A stretch of DNA of 64,000 nucleotides from positions 1,178,001-1,242,000 of the forward strand of contig NZ_SNWR01000002.1 in assembly GCF_004362215.1 (NCBI RefSeq), read 5' to 3'. Position numbers and translations under genes: made by a program. The notes under the pieces are model-generated. The model searched no databases. It saw only the letters and a program-made list of their open reading frames with translations, and was not told the DNA's origin. Below, piece after piece: positions 32,399 through 43,019 of the stretch. Each line of letters opens with the position of its first letter. Within the stretch, counting starts at the first letter, position 1. This DNA is from Paractinoplanes brasiliensis. GTDB taxonomy: Bacteria > Actinomycetota > Actinomycetes > Mycobacteriales > Micromonosporaceae.

Positions 32399-35371
32399 GT
32401 GACACGCCGGCTGGCTCTGGTCGGGCGAGAGTCCGAGCTCGCCGCGACAAGTCGTGCGTTCGGTGAGCTCGCCGAGGGGCGCTCCTGGACGCTGTGCCTG
32501 CGCGGCGAGCCGGGGATCGGCAAGTCCCGCATGGTGTCCGAGCTGAGCGAACGGGCGCGGGGCCGGAACATGCTGGTGCTCGGGGGCCGGGCCGCGGAGC
32601 TGGAACGCGACCTGCCCTTCGCGCTGCTGGCCGACGCCTTCGACAGTGCGCCCGCCTCCGACGGCGGCCGTGCCTCCGACGGTGGCCGTGCTCTCGACGG
32701 CGGCCGCGCCCTCGGCGGCGCCCCCGCCGAGCTGAGCCGGGCCCTGGACGGCCTGCCGCGCGACGACGCCGATCAGCTCGCCTCCGCCCTGCCGGCCCTC
32801 CGCCGCGACGACCACGGTTCCCCGCCCCTGCCGGCAGAACGACACCGGGTCGCCGGCGCGGTTCGGGCCCTGCTCGAACGGCTCGCCCGGCGCCGGCCCG
32901 TCGTGCTGCTCCTCGACGACGTGCACTGGGGCGACCCGGCCAGCGCCGACGTGCTCGCCCTGCTGATGCACCGCCCACCCCGCGCGCCGGTGCTGCTGGT
33001 GCTGGCCACCCGGCCGGGCCGGGCAGACGCTGTGACGCTCACGCTCACCCAGGCCGTACGCGACGGCCGGGGCCAGGTGTGCGATCTCCAGCCGCTGTCG
33101 GCCGACGACGTGGCACGCCTGCTGCCCGATCTGCCCGGCGGGGTGCGGGACAGGCTGTACCGGGATTCCGGCGGCAACCCGTTCTATCTCGAGGAACTGG
33201 CCCGCGGGTACGCCGGGCCGCCGTCACCGGCCTGGGGTGATCTCCCGGGAGTTCCGCGGGTCGTGCGGGCCGCCCTCGCCGGGGAGGTGAGCCGGCTGCC
33301 CGCCGAGGCGCGCCTGGTGCTGGAGGGCGCGGCCGTGGCGGGCGACCCGTTCGACGTGGATCTGGCGGCCGCGGCCGCCGGGCTGAGCGAGGCCGACGTG
33401 CTGGCCGCGCTCGACGCCCTGCTGGACGCCGACCTGATCCGTCCGACCGGCCGGGCCCGGCAGTTCCGGTTCCGCCATCCGCTCGTGCGCCGTTCGGTCT
33501 GTGAGGACACGGCGGGCGGATGGCGCATCGCCGCGCATGCCCGCGCCGCCGAGGCGTTACGAGCGCTCGGCGCCGCGCCCGCGCGGCTCGCGCACCACGT
33601 CGAACGGTCCGCCCGCCCCGGGCATCTGGACGCGATCTCGGCGCTGATCCGGGCGGCCGACGATGTCGCCACGGCCGCTCCGGCGACCGCCGCCGGCTGG
33701 TACGAGGCCGCGGTGCGCCTGCTGCCCGACGGCGGCGAGCACCGGGGGCGGCGCCTCTCGCTGCTGCGGGCGCAGGGCGGCGCGCTCGCGTCGGCCGGGC
33801 GTCCGGCGCACGCCCGGGACGTGCTGTATCGGCTGCTGCGGCAGATGCCGGCCGGGGCCGGCCGGGCACGGGTCGAGGTGGTCGAGGAGCTGGCTCAGCT
33901 GGAAGGAATGTGGACGGGCAACGCGGCCGTCGCGGGCAAACTCCTCCAGCGGGAACGGGCCGCCCTGGGCGCCGGCACACCGTGGGAAGCGGCGGTGCTG
34001 ACCCTCGCCGAGGCACGCAACCACGGCACCAGCGGGGAACACACGACCGCGCTCGCCCTCGCCGAGGAAGCCGCCGCCCTGGCCCGCGAGGCCGGCGACA
34101 GTGTGCTGGAGGCCGACGCCGCGTGCCAGGCCGCCGACGACGCCCACTGTGCCCAGCGCAGCGCCGACCCGGCCCGGCGGGCGGCCGCCGAACAACGCAT
34201 CGCGCGGGCCGCGGCCCTGGTCGGCGCGCTGACCGACGAGCAGGTCACCGGACGGTTGCAGATGCTGCTGTGGCTCGGCGTCGCCCGCGCGTTCACCGGG
34301 GACCTGACCGGCGGGGTCGCCGACGGCGAACGGGGCCTGGTGCTGGCCCGCCGCAGCGGTCAGGGCCTGCTGGCGCCGTCGTTCCTGATTCTGCGCGCCT
34401 ACGCCGACGAGGAGCTGGGGCGGATCGAGGCCGCCCAGGTGGCCGCGGACGAGGTCCTGGACAACGCGATCGTCTCGAACAACCCGCAGCTCGGCCTCTG
34501 GGGCGCCATGATCGCCAGCCGGGTCGCCCTGATCCAGGGCCGGGTCGACGCGGCGCTCAGCCACGGGGAGGCCGCCTGGGCGTTCTGCGGCGTGGACCCG
34601 GGTTCGGCGGCGGGCTGGACCTTGGCCGACGCGCGGCTCGCGGCGGGCGATGTGGACGGGGCCGTCGCGGTGCTCGACGCGTTCGGCTGGGTCGAGCCCG
34701 GCCTGTGGACCCGGGACAGGGTGCGTGCCACCGACGTCGGGGTCCGGGTCCTGCTGGCCCAGGGCCAGGTCGAGAAGGCCACCGAGCTCGCGGCCCGCGC
34801 CCCGGCGGAGGCCGGTGGACGGTGCTCCGGCACCTTCGCCGGGATCATGGCCCGTATCGACGCCTCGGTGGCGCTCGCCCGCGGCGACCCCGGCGCGGCC
34901 GCGCGGGTGGCGGCGCCGGGGGCGGAGGCCGCGGATGTCGCCGGCACACCGTTGTGGGCGGGGCACTGCCGGATCATCGCCGGGGCTGCCCTCGCGGAGC
35001 TGGGCCGCGTCGACGAGGCACGGCGTCAACTGCGCCGGGCCGACCGTGACCTGCAGGCCCTGGGCGCCCACGGCATCCGTGAGGGTGCTCTCGCCGTCCT
35101 ACGCCGGTTGGGTGAGCGCCCGCGGGGGCCGGTCAAGCCCCCGGATCCGGGCGGTGATCGGCTGGCCGCCCTGACCGCCCGCGAACGGGAGGTCGCCGAG
35201 CTGATCGGCTCGGGACACACCAACGCGGGCATCGCACGCCGGCTGCACCTGAGCGAACGCACGGTGGAGAAGCACGTCTCCAGCGTGCTGGCCAAGCTCG
35301 GCCTGCGTTCCCGCAACGCGGTCGGCCGCCTGCTCACCGACCAAGCCGGGACAGCTCGACCGCCACGCTGA
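32399..35371 (+). CDS. LAL-type (large ATP-binding LuxR) transcriptional regulator
   Basis: 990 residues from GTG 32399. An N-terminal AAA/MalT-like ATPase has Walker A LRGEPGIGKSRMV (near residue 37) and Walker B VVLLLDDVHWGDPASAD. A long helical region follows, and the C-terminus (about 925-985) is a LuxR/GerE helix-turn-helix (LTAREREVAELIGSGHTNAG, HLSERTVEKHVSSVLAKLG). LAL proteins activate secondary metabolism or catabolism. A short repeat, (S/L)DGGRA three to four times near residue 88, lies in the ATPase and comes from 18-base DNA repeats. It is divergent from the methyltransferase-SARP pair. Confidence 0.92.
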   Translation: MTRRLALVGRESELAATSRAFGELAEGRSWTLCLRGEPGIGKSRMVSELSERARGRNMLVLGGRAAELERDLPFALLADAFDSAPASDGGRASDGGRALDGGRALGGAPAELSRALDGLPRDDADQLASALPALRRDDHGSPPLPAERHRVAGAVRALLERLARRRPVVLLLDDVHWGDPASADVLALLMHRPPRAPVLLVLATRPGRADAVTLTLTQAVRDGRGQVCDLQPLSADDVARLLPDLPGGVRDRLYRDSGGNPFYLEELARGYAGPPSPAWGDLPGVPRVVRAALAGEVSRLPAEARLVLEGAAVAGDPFDVDLAAAAAGLSEADVLAALDALLDADLIRPTGRARQFRFRHPLVRRSVCEDTAGGWRIAAHARAAEALRALGAAPARLAHHVERSARPGHLDAISALIRAADDVATAAPATAAGWYEAAVRLLPDGGEHRGRRLSLLRAQGGALASAGRPAHARDVLYRLLRQMPAGAGRARVEVVEELAQLEGMWTGNAAVAGKLLQRERAALGAGTPWEAAVLTLAEARNHGTSGEHTTALALAEEAAALAREAGDSVLEADAACQAADDAHCAQRSADPARRAAAEQRIARAAALVGALTDEQVTGRLQMLLWLGVARAFTGDLTGGVADGERGLVLARRSGQGLLAPSFLILRAYADEELGRIEAAQVAADEVLDNAIVSNNPQLGLWGAMIASRVALIQGRVDAALSHGEAAWAFCGVDPGSAAGWTLADARLAAGDVDGAVAVLDAFGWVEPGLWTRDRVRATDVGVRVLLAQGQVEKATELAARAPAEAGGRCSGTFAGIMARIDASVALARGDPGAAARVAAPGAEAADVAGTPLWAGHCRIIAGAALAELGRVDEARRQLRRADRDLQALGAHGIREGALAVLRRLGERPRGPVKPPDPGGDRLAALTAREREVAELIGSGHTNAGIARRLHLSERTVEKHVSSVLAKLGLRSRNAVGRLLTDQAGTARPPR

Positions 35372-35489
35372 TCGACGTGACCGGGCCGCCACGCCACATT
35401 CGCCAGGCCGCCACCTCGTCACCCGCCCGCGCGGGATCAACGCCGGGCCGCCCGCATCATTCGTCTGAGCGAGACCGGCGCCGCGCTCG

Positions 35490-37400
35490 TCACGGCTGGG
35501 CGCGCGGGCCCTGCGGGTCGAGCGTGTCGATGAATTCGTGCGGGCTCTTCACATCCGGCTTGGCCCGCTCGGCGTCGGCCTCCGCGGCCATGGCCCGCGC
35601 GGCCGACGACGGGTCGACGCCCGACTTCTTGGCCGCCGCGACCACCTTGTTGTAGCCGCCCTCGGCAAGGGTGTAGGCGGCGCGGTAGTCGTGCTTGGCG
35701 AACGCGACCTTGGCCAGGCCCAGCAGCGCGTCCGCCGCGGCCAGGTCACCGCGGGACCTGCCGTTCGGGATCGTGGCGGCCAGCCGGTTCGCGGCCTCCC
35801 AGTAGGCGGCGGTCAGGAAGCGGTTGCTGTTGTCCCGGTCGAACTGCGAGAAGTCCCAGTTGACGTCGATGTAGCTCATCATCGAGTTGTTCTCGTCGCC
35901 CGCCCAGGCGAAGAACGTCGGCCCGGTGGGAGCGTAATCGACGCCCGTCTCGCTGTCCCAGCCGTCGTGCGGGTGCGACATGCCCAGGTGGTGGCCCACC
36001 TCGTGGATCGTCGTGGTGCTCAGGCCGTAACCGCTCTCGACGATGCTCTGCGACAGGAAGTTGAACACGTACGACTGGGTGCCGGTCTGCCAGTCGTCGT
36101 CGGCGAAGCCGAGCAGCGGCGGGTCGACGTCGGGCGGGAGCACGTAGTTGAAGACAGGCAGCTCGTAGTCGACCTTGTTGCCGTCGTCCTTGGTGCGGGC
36201 GAGGTTGTCACGGTTGTAGAGGAACAGGTTGGCGTCCGACGGCAGGCCGCTTCCGGGGTAGCAGCTCTCGCCGCTGACGAAGCCGTCGTAGCAGGCCCTG
36301 TTCTTGGCGTCGAGCGCGAAGTCCTGGTTGTCGTAGTCGATCTTGTTGCGCCAGCGCAGCTCGGACAGCTCCTTCACCACGAGCTTGGGCTTGACGTACC
36401 GCGCCGAGGCGTCCAGCCCGGGCCAGCCCTCGTACGTGTTGGCGTCGATGTTGATGGATCGCGGCGGCTCGGTCGTCGGCAGCTCGACCGGGTAGAGCGG
36501 CGAGGTCGTCATCAGCAGGTTCAGCGCCACGTACCGGGTGATCTTGCCCAGGTCGCCGGCCAGCGCGGCCGGCGTACGGTAGCCACCGGCCGCGTACTCC
36601 CAGATCGGGGGCATGCGGTAGTCGGGCTCGCCGTCACCGTCGACGTCCGCGTTGGTGACGTCGTAGTTCTCCGTCCACGACTCGGGGCCGGCCGACAGGT
36701 CGTGGAACCAGACGCGGCGGGTGGCGCCGAGACCGGTCTCCTCGTCGTCGGCGGTGGTGCCGCCCCACGCGATCATCTTGCGGCTGTCGCGGCTGGCGCC
36801 GAAGTCGTAGCCGGTGTCGGGGTCGGGCTCGCCGGTCTTGGTGTAGACGTGGAACTTGAAGTCGGACCGCCCGTGCCAGTTGATGAAGTAGACGGTGTTG
36901 CGCCGGGTGTCGACCCCCGACGGCGGGTGGAAGGCCAGGTACTTCTCCACACTGGGGGCGTCGATCGTGTGGTTCGCGGTGACGTCGAGGACACCGGCCT
37001 GCGTGTTGTAGGCCTCCTGGTACTCGGTGAGCGGCGCGGGCTTGGCCAGCTTGCCGAGCTGGTTGAAGAACTTGTTCTCGTACGCGCGGTCGGCGTACGT
37101 CAGTCGATAGTCGTATTTGTACGTGATGCCGAGCTTCTCGACCACGTCGTAGGCCAAGCGGGAGCGCACGACCGGCTCGTACTTCTTCGCGAGCTCACCC
37201 TTGAACGCGCCCGCGCCGACCTGGCCCGGCTCGTAGCCGACGAAGACCACGTTCACCGGCACCGTCTCGGTGAGCCTGGGCTGGCCGCCGGGCGCGAGGA
37301 AGTTGTACCGGTAGGCGGGAGCCGCCGCGCCGGCCGGGGTTGCGGACGCCCCGACCATGGCGGCGACCAACAGTGCGATGAAGGCGCCACTCCGTCTCAT
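35490..37400 (-). CDS. Secreted zinc metalloprotease (HExxHxxGxxH)
   Basis: 636 residues from ATG 37400. A signal peptide (FIALLVAAMVGASATPAGA) is followed by a long N-terminal region and a metzincin zinc site HEVGHHLGMSH near residue 470, with a downstream NSMMSYID that could be the Met-turn. The remaining C-terminal ~130 residues are helical (FLTAAYWEAANRLAATIPNG, AADALLGLAKVAFAKHDYRA). There is no obvious pro-peptide cleavage motif. It should be exported and digest proteins outside the cell. The gene is flanked by convergent and divergent genes and stands alone. Exact peptidase family not assigned. Confidence 0.88.
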   Translation of the reverse strand: MRRSGAFIALLVAAMVGASATPAGAAAPAYRYNFLAPGGQPRLTETVPVNVVFVGYEPGQVGAGAFKGELAKKYEPVVRSRLAYDVVEKLGITYKYDYRLTYADRAYENKFFNQLGKLAKPAPLTEYQEAYNTQAGVLDVTANHTIDAPSVEKYLAFHPPSGVDTRRNTVYFINWHGRSDFKFHVYTKTGEPDPDTGYDFGASRDSRKMIAWGGTTADDEETGLGATRRVWFHDLSAGPESWTENYDVTNADVDGDGEPDYRMPPIWEYAAGGYRTPAALAGDLGKITRYVALNLLMTTSPLYPVELPTTEPPRSINIDANTYEGWPGLDASARYVKPKLVVKELSELRWRNKIDYDNQDFALDAKNRACYDGFVSGESCYPGSGLPSDANLFLYNRDNLARTKDDGNKVDYELPVFNYVLPPDVDPPLLGFADDDWQTGTQSYVFNFLSQSIVESGYGLSTTTIHEVGHHLGMSHPHDGWDSETGVDYAPTGPTFFAWAGDENNSMMSYIDVNWDFSQFDRDNSNRFLTAAYWEAANRLAATIPNGRSRGDLAAADALLGLAKVAFAKHDYRAAYTLAEGGYNKVVAAAKKSGVDPSSAARAMAAEADAERAKPDVKSPHEFIDTLDPQGPRAQP

Positions 37401-37696
37401 GCGCACACCAAACCATCAGCGACCGCCGATGGGAAGTCCCCGTGCGGACAAGCACCATCGATCCCGGTCAATTGCGGACAACTCCCGCCGGACGGGGTCG
37501 AAGCCGCTGTGGCGCCGCGCATGCGTTCGTCACTCGTTCGGCTGATGCCACCACGTATCGTGTCCGCCCACTGCCCCGCCCCCGCGCGCCGACGATCTTT
37601 CCCGCCCCCGTGGCGACCAGCCAAAGCGCTGCCTCGGAGGCGCGTTTCCCCGTACGCCCGCGCGGCCGGGCCCCTTCGACGCGGCGGCTATAACCC
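37401..37696. other. Divergent intergenic region, 296 bases
   Basis: The gap lies between the metalloprotease start and the proline-rich/TPR gene, so it should hold both promoters. I see no conserved box, repeat or further gene. Confidence 0.4.
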
Positions 37697-38920
37697 ATGT
37701 CGTACGCGTACGCGCATCCCGCCGCCGAGGAGGTTGCCGCCATGGGCGCGCCCGACCCCGTCCCGGTCACCGAGCCAGGTCCCGCCGTACGGCTCCCCTC
37801 CGTGCCCTCGCCCCGTCCCGCCACCGACCCACCGGCCGCGGCCGATCCGCCGGACCCCACAGCGCCCGCGGCCGACCACCCGCCTGCAGCCACTCCGCCG
37901 GCCGTCGACGACCCGGCCACCCGCGTTCCGCATTCCCTCGGCAACGGGACTGCCCCCGCTCCGCCGGCATTCGATGACCCGCCCACGGCCGACACGACCG
38001 GCGAGGAGCCGCCGGGCACGCCGCCGTCCGCCTCATCGCCACCCGAGTCACACCCCGCCGGCTCCTCCGCGCAGGTCGCACGGGCCGACGCGCCCGCGCT
38101 GCCGAGACAGCGCGACCCGGCGGAGGGACCCGCCGACATCACCGGCGCACTCGAGGCGCTGGGCGAGAGGAGCCCGGCGGCGGCGCAACTGCTGTGTCTG
38201 TGCGCGGTGCTGCATCCCGCGCCGGTGCCGGTCGACGTCTTCACGCGGTCGCTGCCGATCCTGCCGCGACCGCTCGGCGGGGTCGCGCCGATGCAGTTCA
38301 ACGGCCTGGTGGCGGCCCTCGTCGGGCTCGGCCTGGCACATCGCGGCAGCCAGGGGCTGCGGGTGCCCGAGCCGGTGCGGGAAGCCGTTCGCGCCGACCT
38401 GGGCGAGGCGGCCACGGCCGTGTGCCGGGCCTACGCCGGGTCGCTGGTCGCCGCCGCCGTGCCCGACCAGGTGGCCGAGCCCTCATCGTGGCCGCGCTGG
38501 GCCGTGCTGGCGCCGCATCTGATCGCGTCGGACGCCGCGCACAGCCCCGACCCCGTGCTCCGGGCCGCCGCTTGCAGCCTGGTGGTGAGCCTGCTGCACC
38601 GGGGCAAGGCCCGCCCGGCCCGCACGATCGCCACCGAACTGCACACCGGCTGGCGCGAAACCCTCGGCCCCGACCACCCCGACACGCTGCGCTGCGCCCA
38701 CGAGCTGGCCCGTTCCCTGGTGGCCGCGGGCGCCCTGCTGCCGGCCCGCAAACTGCTCGACGAAACGATCACCCGCCTGGCCGGCACGCTGGGCGCCACC
38801 CATCCGCAGACCCGGGTGGCCGCCGAGACCCGCCGGGGCGTTCTGCTCCGCATGGGCGGGGCGCCCCGGGCTGACGGCTCGCGGGGGAAGGCCGCTCACC
38901 GCCGCCGCAGACAGCCCTGA
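37697..38920 (+). CDS. Proline-rich protein with C-terminal TPR-like domain
   Basis: 407 residues from ATG 37697. Residues ~15-150 are low complexity (Pro, Ala, Asp, Thr; DPPAAADPPDPTAPAADHPP-like). Residues ~150-265 resemble the winged-helix segment found after the NTPase of NB-ARC/TPR proteins (SPAAAQLLCLCAVLHPAPVP; VAPMQFNGLVAALVGLGLAH). The last part has TPR signatures (GWRETLGPDHPDTLRCAHEL and ATHPQTRVAAETRRG), as in the C-terminus of actinomycete FxSxx/NB-ARC proteins. No P-loop is present, so it looks like a sensor or scaffold lacking the ATPase. It ends 4 bases before the convergent serine lyase gene. Confidence 0.75.
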   Translation: MSYAYAHPAAEEVAAMGAPDPVPVTEPGPAVRLPSVPSPRPATDPPAAADPPDPTAPAADHPPAATPPAVDDPATRVPHSLGNGTAPAPPAFDDPPTADTTGEEPPGTPPSASSPPESHPAGSSAQVARADAPALPRQRDPAEGPADITGALEALGERSPAAAQLLCLCAVLHPAPVPVDVFTRSLPILPRPLGGVAPMQFNGLVAALVGLGLAHRGSQGLRVPEPVREAVRADLGEAATAVCRAYAGSLVAAAVPDQVAEPSSWPRWAVLAPHLIASDAAHSPDPVLRAAACSLVVSLLHRGKARPARTIATELHTGWRETLGPDHPDTLRCAHELARSLVAAGALLPARKLLDETITRLAGTLGATHPQTRVAAETRRGVLLRMGGAPRADGSRGKAAHRRRRQP

Positions 38921-38924
38921 CCGG

Positions 38925-40256
<1,332 letters not shown>

Positions 40257-40289
40257 GGGAGGCTCCCTGACGAGACGGCGGGTAGGCCT

Positions 40290-40475
40290 CCCTCGCTCTG
40301 TCATGGGGCCTGAGAGCTTCATCGGCCGGCGGGCGGCTGATTTGCACCTTGGGCGCGGGGTTTCCCGGCTTTCCAGAGTCGCCGGCCACGACGGTACGGG
40401 TGCCTGAGAGATTCTGAGGGAGAAGTTGCTCCTTCGGCGCCCCCGGCGCGGGGAACTCTCCCGCCGGGGCCAAAG
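40290..40475 (-). promoter_or_regulatory. Tandem glycine riboswitch of the serine ammonia-lyase gene
   Basis: Two glycine aptamers follow each other on the minus strand. The first has GGCGGGAGAGTTCC, GCGCCGAAGGAGCAA and CTCCCT...AATCTCTCAGGCACC. The second has GACTCTGGAAAGCC, GCGCCCAAGGTGCAAATC and AAGCTCTCAGGCCCCATGAC, ending with an AGAG that pairs back. The last aptamer ends about 35 bases before the sdaA start, just before its Shine-Dalgarno GGGAG. Activation by glycine would feed glycine-derived serine into pyruvate. Confidence rests on both aptamer cores being complete. Confidence 0.92.
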
Positions 40476-40571
40476 CGGTGTGCAGTTGTGGCCCGCAAGG
40501 TAGCGATCCGCTGTCGACGGGTCAAGACCAACGGGACGGGCCTCGAACGCCCGCCTCCCCAGGTTACCCGC

Positions 40572-41060
40572 TCACCGATCCCAGGCGTGCCGCTGGAGGG
40601 GCCGGGCGAGCGCCGGGGCCGCGCGGCAGGAACGGACTGCCCGCGTCGGCCCCGCGCTGACCAGGGTGCCGATGTCGAGCCGGCCGGCGCCGGTGTTGTC
40701 GACGACGTCGGGCGGGTTGCCGCCGACGAAGCGGGGTTGCATGGCCTCGCCGACCTTCTGCAACCCCTTGTGGTCGACGGTGGCCCGCGGGTACTTCGCC
40801 GTGTAGGCCGACTCGGCCTTGATCGCGTAGTCGTCGCCGTAGCCGCCCTTGAAGACGACCACCTCGAGGGGAGCGTCGGCCTTCACGCCGAGCGGGTTCT
40901 CCGCCGTCTTCTCGGCGCCCTCGGCCGGCTGGTCCGGGGAGGAGTCGCCGGAGGTCACACACCCGGCGGCAAAAGGCACGGTGACCGCCGCGGTGACGGC
41001 CGTACGCAGCAGTGTTCGCCTGGTGGGACAAGGTCTGAGCGGGGAATCAGGGTTCATCAC
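40572..41060 (-). pseudogene. 5' remnant of a sugar ABC transporter binding-protein gene (NgcE-like)
   Basis: The start (GTG 41060 or ATG 41057), signal and lipobox (RRTLLRTAVTAAVTVPFAAG followed by C) and the first ~130 residues are typical of NgcE-like binding proteins for N-acetylglucosamine/chitobiose (LEVVVFKGGYGDDYAIKAES, GEAMQPRFVGGNPPDVVDNT). At about 40660 the homology breaks off, and the frame ends after 30 unrelated residues. The remaining ~300 residues and the permease genes expected next are missing; the serine lyase riboswitch follows instead. This is a deletion remnant. Confidence 0.75.
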
Positions 41061-41072
41061 AGTGCTCTCTTC

Positions 41073-41707
41073 CTATGCGGTGCGCCGGATGCGCCCGGCG
41101 TACCGCGCCTCGATCTCTGCGTTGTGGTCCTTGCCGCCGGGCACGTTGTCCGACAGGTGGACGGGCGGGGTGATCCCCGCCGCGAGCAGGCGCTCCACGA
41201 CCTCGGCGACGATCTGCTGGGCCGGCAGCGCCGCGGTGATCGACGAGACCGCGCCGACCGCTCCCCCGCCGGGCAGTGGAATTGTGGCGTCGCCGTACGG
41301 GGCGCCGTTGTCGAGCACCACGTCGGCGATCTCGCCGAGCTTGCGCCCGCCGGGGTGCCGCGACTCGACCCCCGCCGAGTGCTCGGCCGAGGTGATCGCG
41401 ATCAGTTTGTGCCCCCGTTCCTTGACCAGCAGCGCCATCTCGACGACGGCGCCGTTGATGCCGGAGTTGGAGGCGATGACGAACGCGTCGTCGGGTTTGA
41501 TCGGGGCCAGCTCGTAGAGCCGGTGCGCGATGTCGGTCCGGCGCTCCACCCCGGGGTCGGCCAGTTCCGACAGGGGCGAACCGCCGTACAGGACGATGTC
41601 GCGCAGGGCGATCCGGTTGGTCGGCACCAGTCCCCCGCGCGACCGGCGATCTCCATGGCCAGGGCCTCCGAGTGCCCGCAGCCGAAGGCCTGGATCACTC
41701 CCCCGTT
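41073..41707 (-). pseudogene. SIS-domain sugar-phosphate protein, frameshifted and 5'-truncated
   Basis: Reading from 41707, the segment VIQAFGCGHSEALAMEIAG is the first SIS strand of the sugar isomerase family next to ngcEFG. At about 41635 the frame must shift by one base (a run of five G where six are needed). Then it continues PTNRIALRDIVLYGGSPLSE and ASNSGINGAVVEMALLVKER to TAG at 41073. The N-terminal helices are missing. It was probably the first gene of the same operon as the NgcE remnant, whose start is 12 bases further. The single-base shift could be a sequencing error; the N-terminal loss could not. Confidence 0.75.
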
Positions 41708-41880
41708 GCGTACGCCCGGAGTGGCTGAGCCCGATGGCCACGTCCCCCGGCAGCGTCAGGGCGGCGTTGGTGAGCGCGGTGTGCGAGTCGGTGCGGTGCC
41801 AGACGGGGACCCGGATGCGCTCGAACCGGAACGCCATCTCGCGGGCGGCCTCCTGACGGCCGGCACCCCCGTACGCGACG
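41708..41880 (-). pseudogene. Fragment of an RpiR-type SIS domain
   Basis: The minus strand encodes LVAYGGAGRQEAAREMAFRF, then VPVWHRTDSHTALTNAALTL and DVAIGLSHSGRT. This is the core of the SIS domain of RpiR-family regulators. No helix-turn-helix and no end are present. It joins the SIS gene fragment at about 41707 and plus-strand kinase-like codons at about 41880. Two different genes are therefore fused by deletion. Confidence 0.6.
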
Positions 41881-42020
41881 AGGTCCGCGCCGTCCTGCGT
41901 GGGCGCGGCGTCGACGCTGTCACCGGTGGCGACCCGGCCGCCGGAGCCGCCTGGCTGGCCGCCCGCGATTTGACGCCGCTCTCCCCCGCCGGCCTGCACG
42001 CCGCGCTGCTCGCCCGCTAA
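41881..42020 (+). pseudogene. 3' end of a possible sugar-kinase gene
   Basis: The plus strand reads VRAVLRGRGVDAVTGGDPAA, then GAAWLAARDLTPLSPAGLHA, to a TAA at 42018-42020. This resembles the last residues of BadF/N-acetylglucosamine-kinase-type proteins. No start is available within the fragment. It abuts the RpiR fragment on the opposite strand. Assignment to a kinase is tentative, but the amino-sugar context supports it. Confidence 0.4.
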
Positions 42021-42098
42021 TTCGCGTGCGCCCGGATCGCCGGCACGCCAGGATCGACGACAACTCGAGCAGGAAAGGAGGGTTCCCATGTTCTCGTC

Positions 42099-43019
42099 AT
42101 GCTCATCGGTGCCCACTGGGAGGCTTCGTTGTTGTTCCGCACCATGGCCGAGTCCGATCTCGACCTGATCCTGACCTGCCTGTCCGAACCGTCCGTCAAC
42201 ACCACCACCGAGGCGCGGTTCCGCGAGCATCTGGCCGCTCGCAGTTACCGCCCCGAGTGGACCTGGCTCGCCTTCGACGGCGACGCCCTGGCCGGGCTGG
42301 CCGTCTGGTGGGGTTTTCCCGCCGGTGACCGGCCGCTTGCCCTCGACGCGCTGTGGGCCGCGCCGGCCGTCGCCGATCCGGTGCCGTTGTGGGCCGGGCT
42401 CATCCGGCAAGTGCCGCCCCCCGTGGAGTACCACATCTTCACGACCCCGGACTCCCGCGACGACCCCGGGATCGATCTGCGCCTGCGCGCCGCCGCCGAG
42501 GCGGGCCTGAAAAACCTCAACGAGCGTTTCCGGTACGAGTGGACGAGCGCGTCGCCGCTGCCGGAGCGCTCGACCCGGCTCGCCTTCGCCCCGGCCACGG
42601 ACGAGGAGTTCGCCGACGCCTTCGAGCGGATCTCGGCCGGCAGCCTCGACGTGGCGATGCGTGCGGGCGTGGCCCGGCAGGGTGCGCGGGCCCAGGCGCT
42701 GGCCGACCTCGAGGACTACAAGATGATGCCCGGCCCGCGGGAGTGGTGGCGCCTCGCCCACGACAGCGAACGGAACCTCGTCGGGGCCGCGCTGCCCTCG
42801 GCCAACGCCGGCGGCCCGGTCGTCGGCTACGTCGGGGTGGTGCCCGAGCAGCGCGGCCACGGGTATGCGGCCGACCTGCTGGCCGAGATCACCTGGATGC
42901 TGGCCGCCGAGGGCGCGACGGTGATCCGGGCCGACACCGACAGCACGAACACGCCAATGGTGGCGACCTTCGAACGGCAAGGTTATCGGCGATTCGCGCT
43001 CCGATTGGTCGCGTGCTGA
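42099..43019 (+). CDS. GNAT family N-acetyltransferase
   Basis: 306 residues from ATG 42099. A strong ribosome site AGGAAAGGAGGG (42071-42082) better fits the ATG at 42088, which is out of frame, so the exact start is uncertain; ATG 42144 (MAESDLDL) is another option. The C-terminal acetyl-CoA site is clear: VVGYVGVVPEQRGHGYAADL (R/QxxGxG/A loop), followed by IRADTDSTNTPMVATFERQG. The N-terminal half resembles a second, degenerate GNAT fold. The substrate is unknown. It stands alone between the decayed amino-sugar locus and the glycan operon. Confidence 0.85.
   Translation: MLIGAHWEASLLFRTMAESDLDLILTCLSEPSVNTTTEARFREHLAARSYRPEWTWLAFDGDALAGLAVWWGFPAGDRPLALDALWAAPAVADPVPLWAGLIRQVPPPVEYHIFTTPDSRDDPGIDLRLRAAAEAGLKNLNERFRYEWTSASPLPERSTRLAFAPATDEEFADAFERISAGSLDVAMRAGVARQGARAQALADLEDYKMMPGPREWWRLAHDSERNLVGAALPSANAGGPVVGYVGVVPEQRGHGYAADLLAEITWMLAAEGATVIRADTDSTNTPMVATFERQGYRRFALRLVAC

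Noticed and set aside
28276..32571. A 1431-residue fusion of methyltransferase region and SARP regulator
   Set aside because: The first ~459 codons are a shadow of the methyltransferase gene in another frame. The regulator begins at the TTG at 31194.
35538..38522. A 994-residue plus-strand open frame
   Set aside because: It is antisense to the metalloprotease for most of its length and out of frame with the proline-rich protein; no motif supports it.
41073..42980. A 635-residue minus-strand protein
   Set aside because: It joins fragments of SIS and RpiR genes with shadow sequence antisense to the GNAT gene. The true parts are separate remnants.
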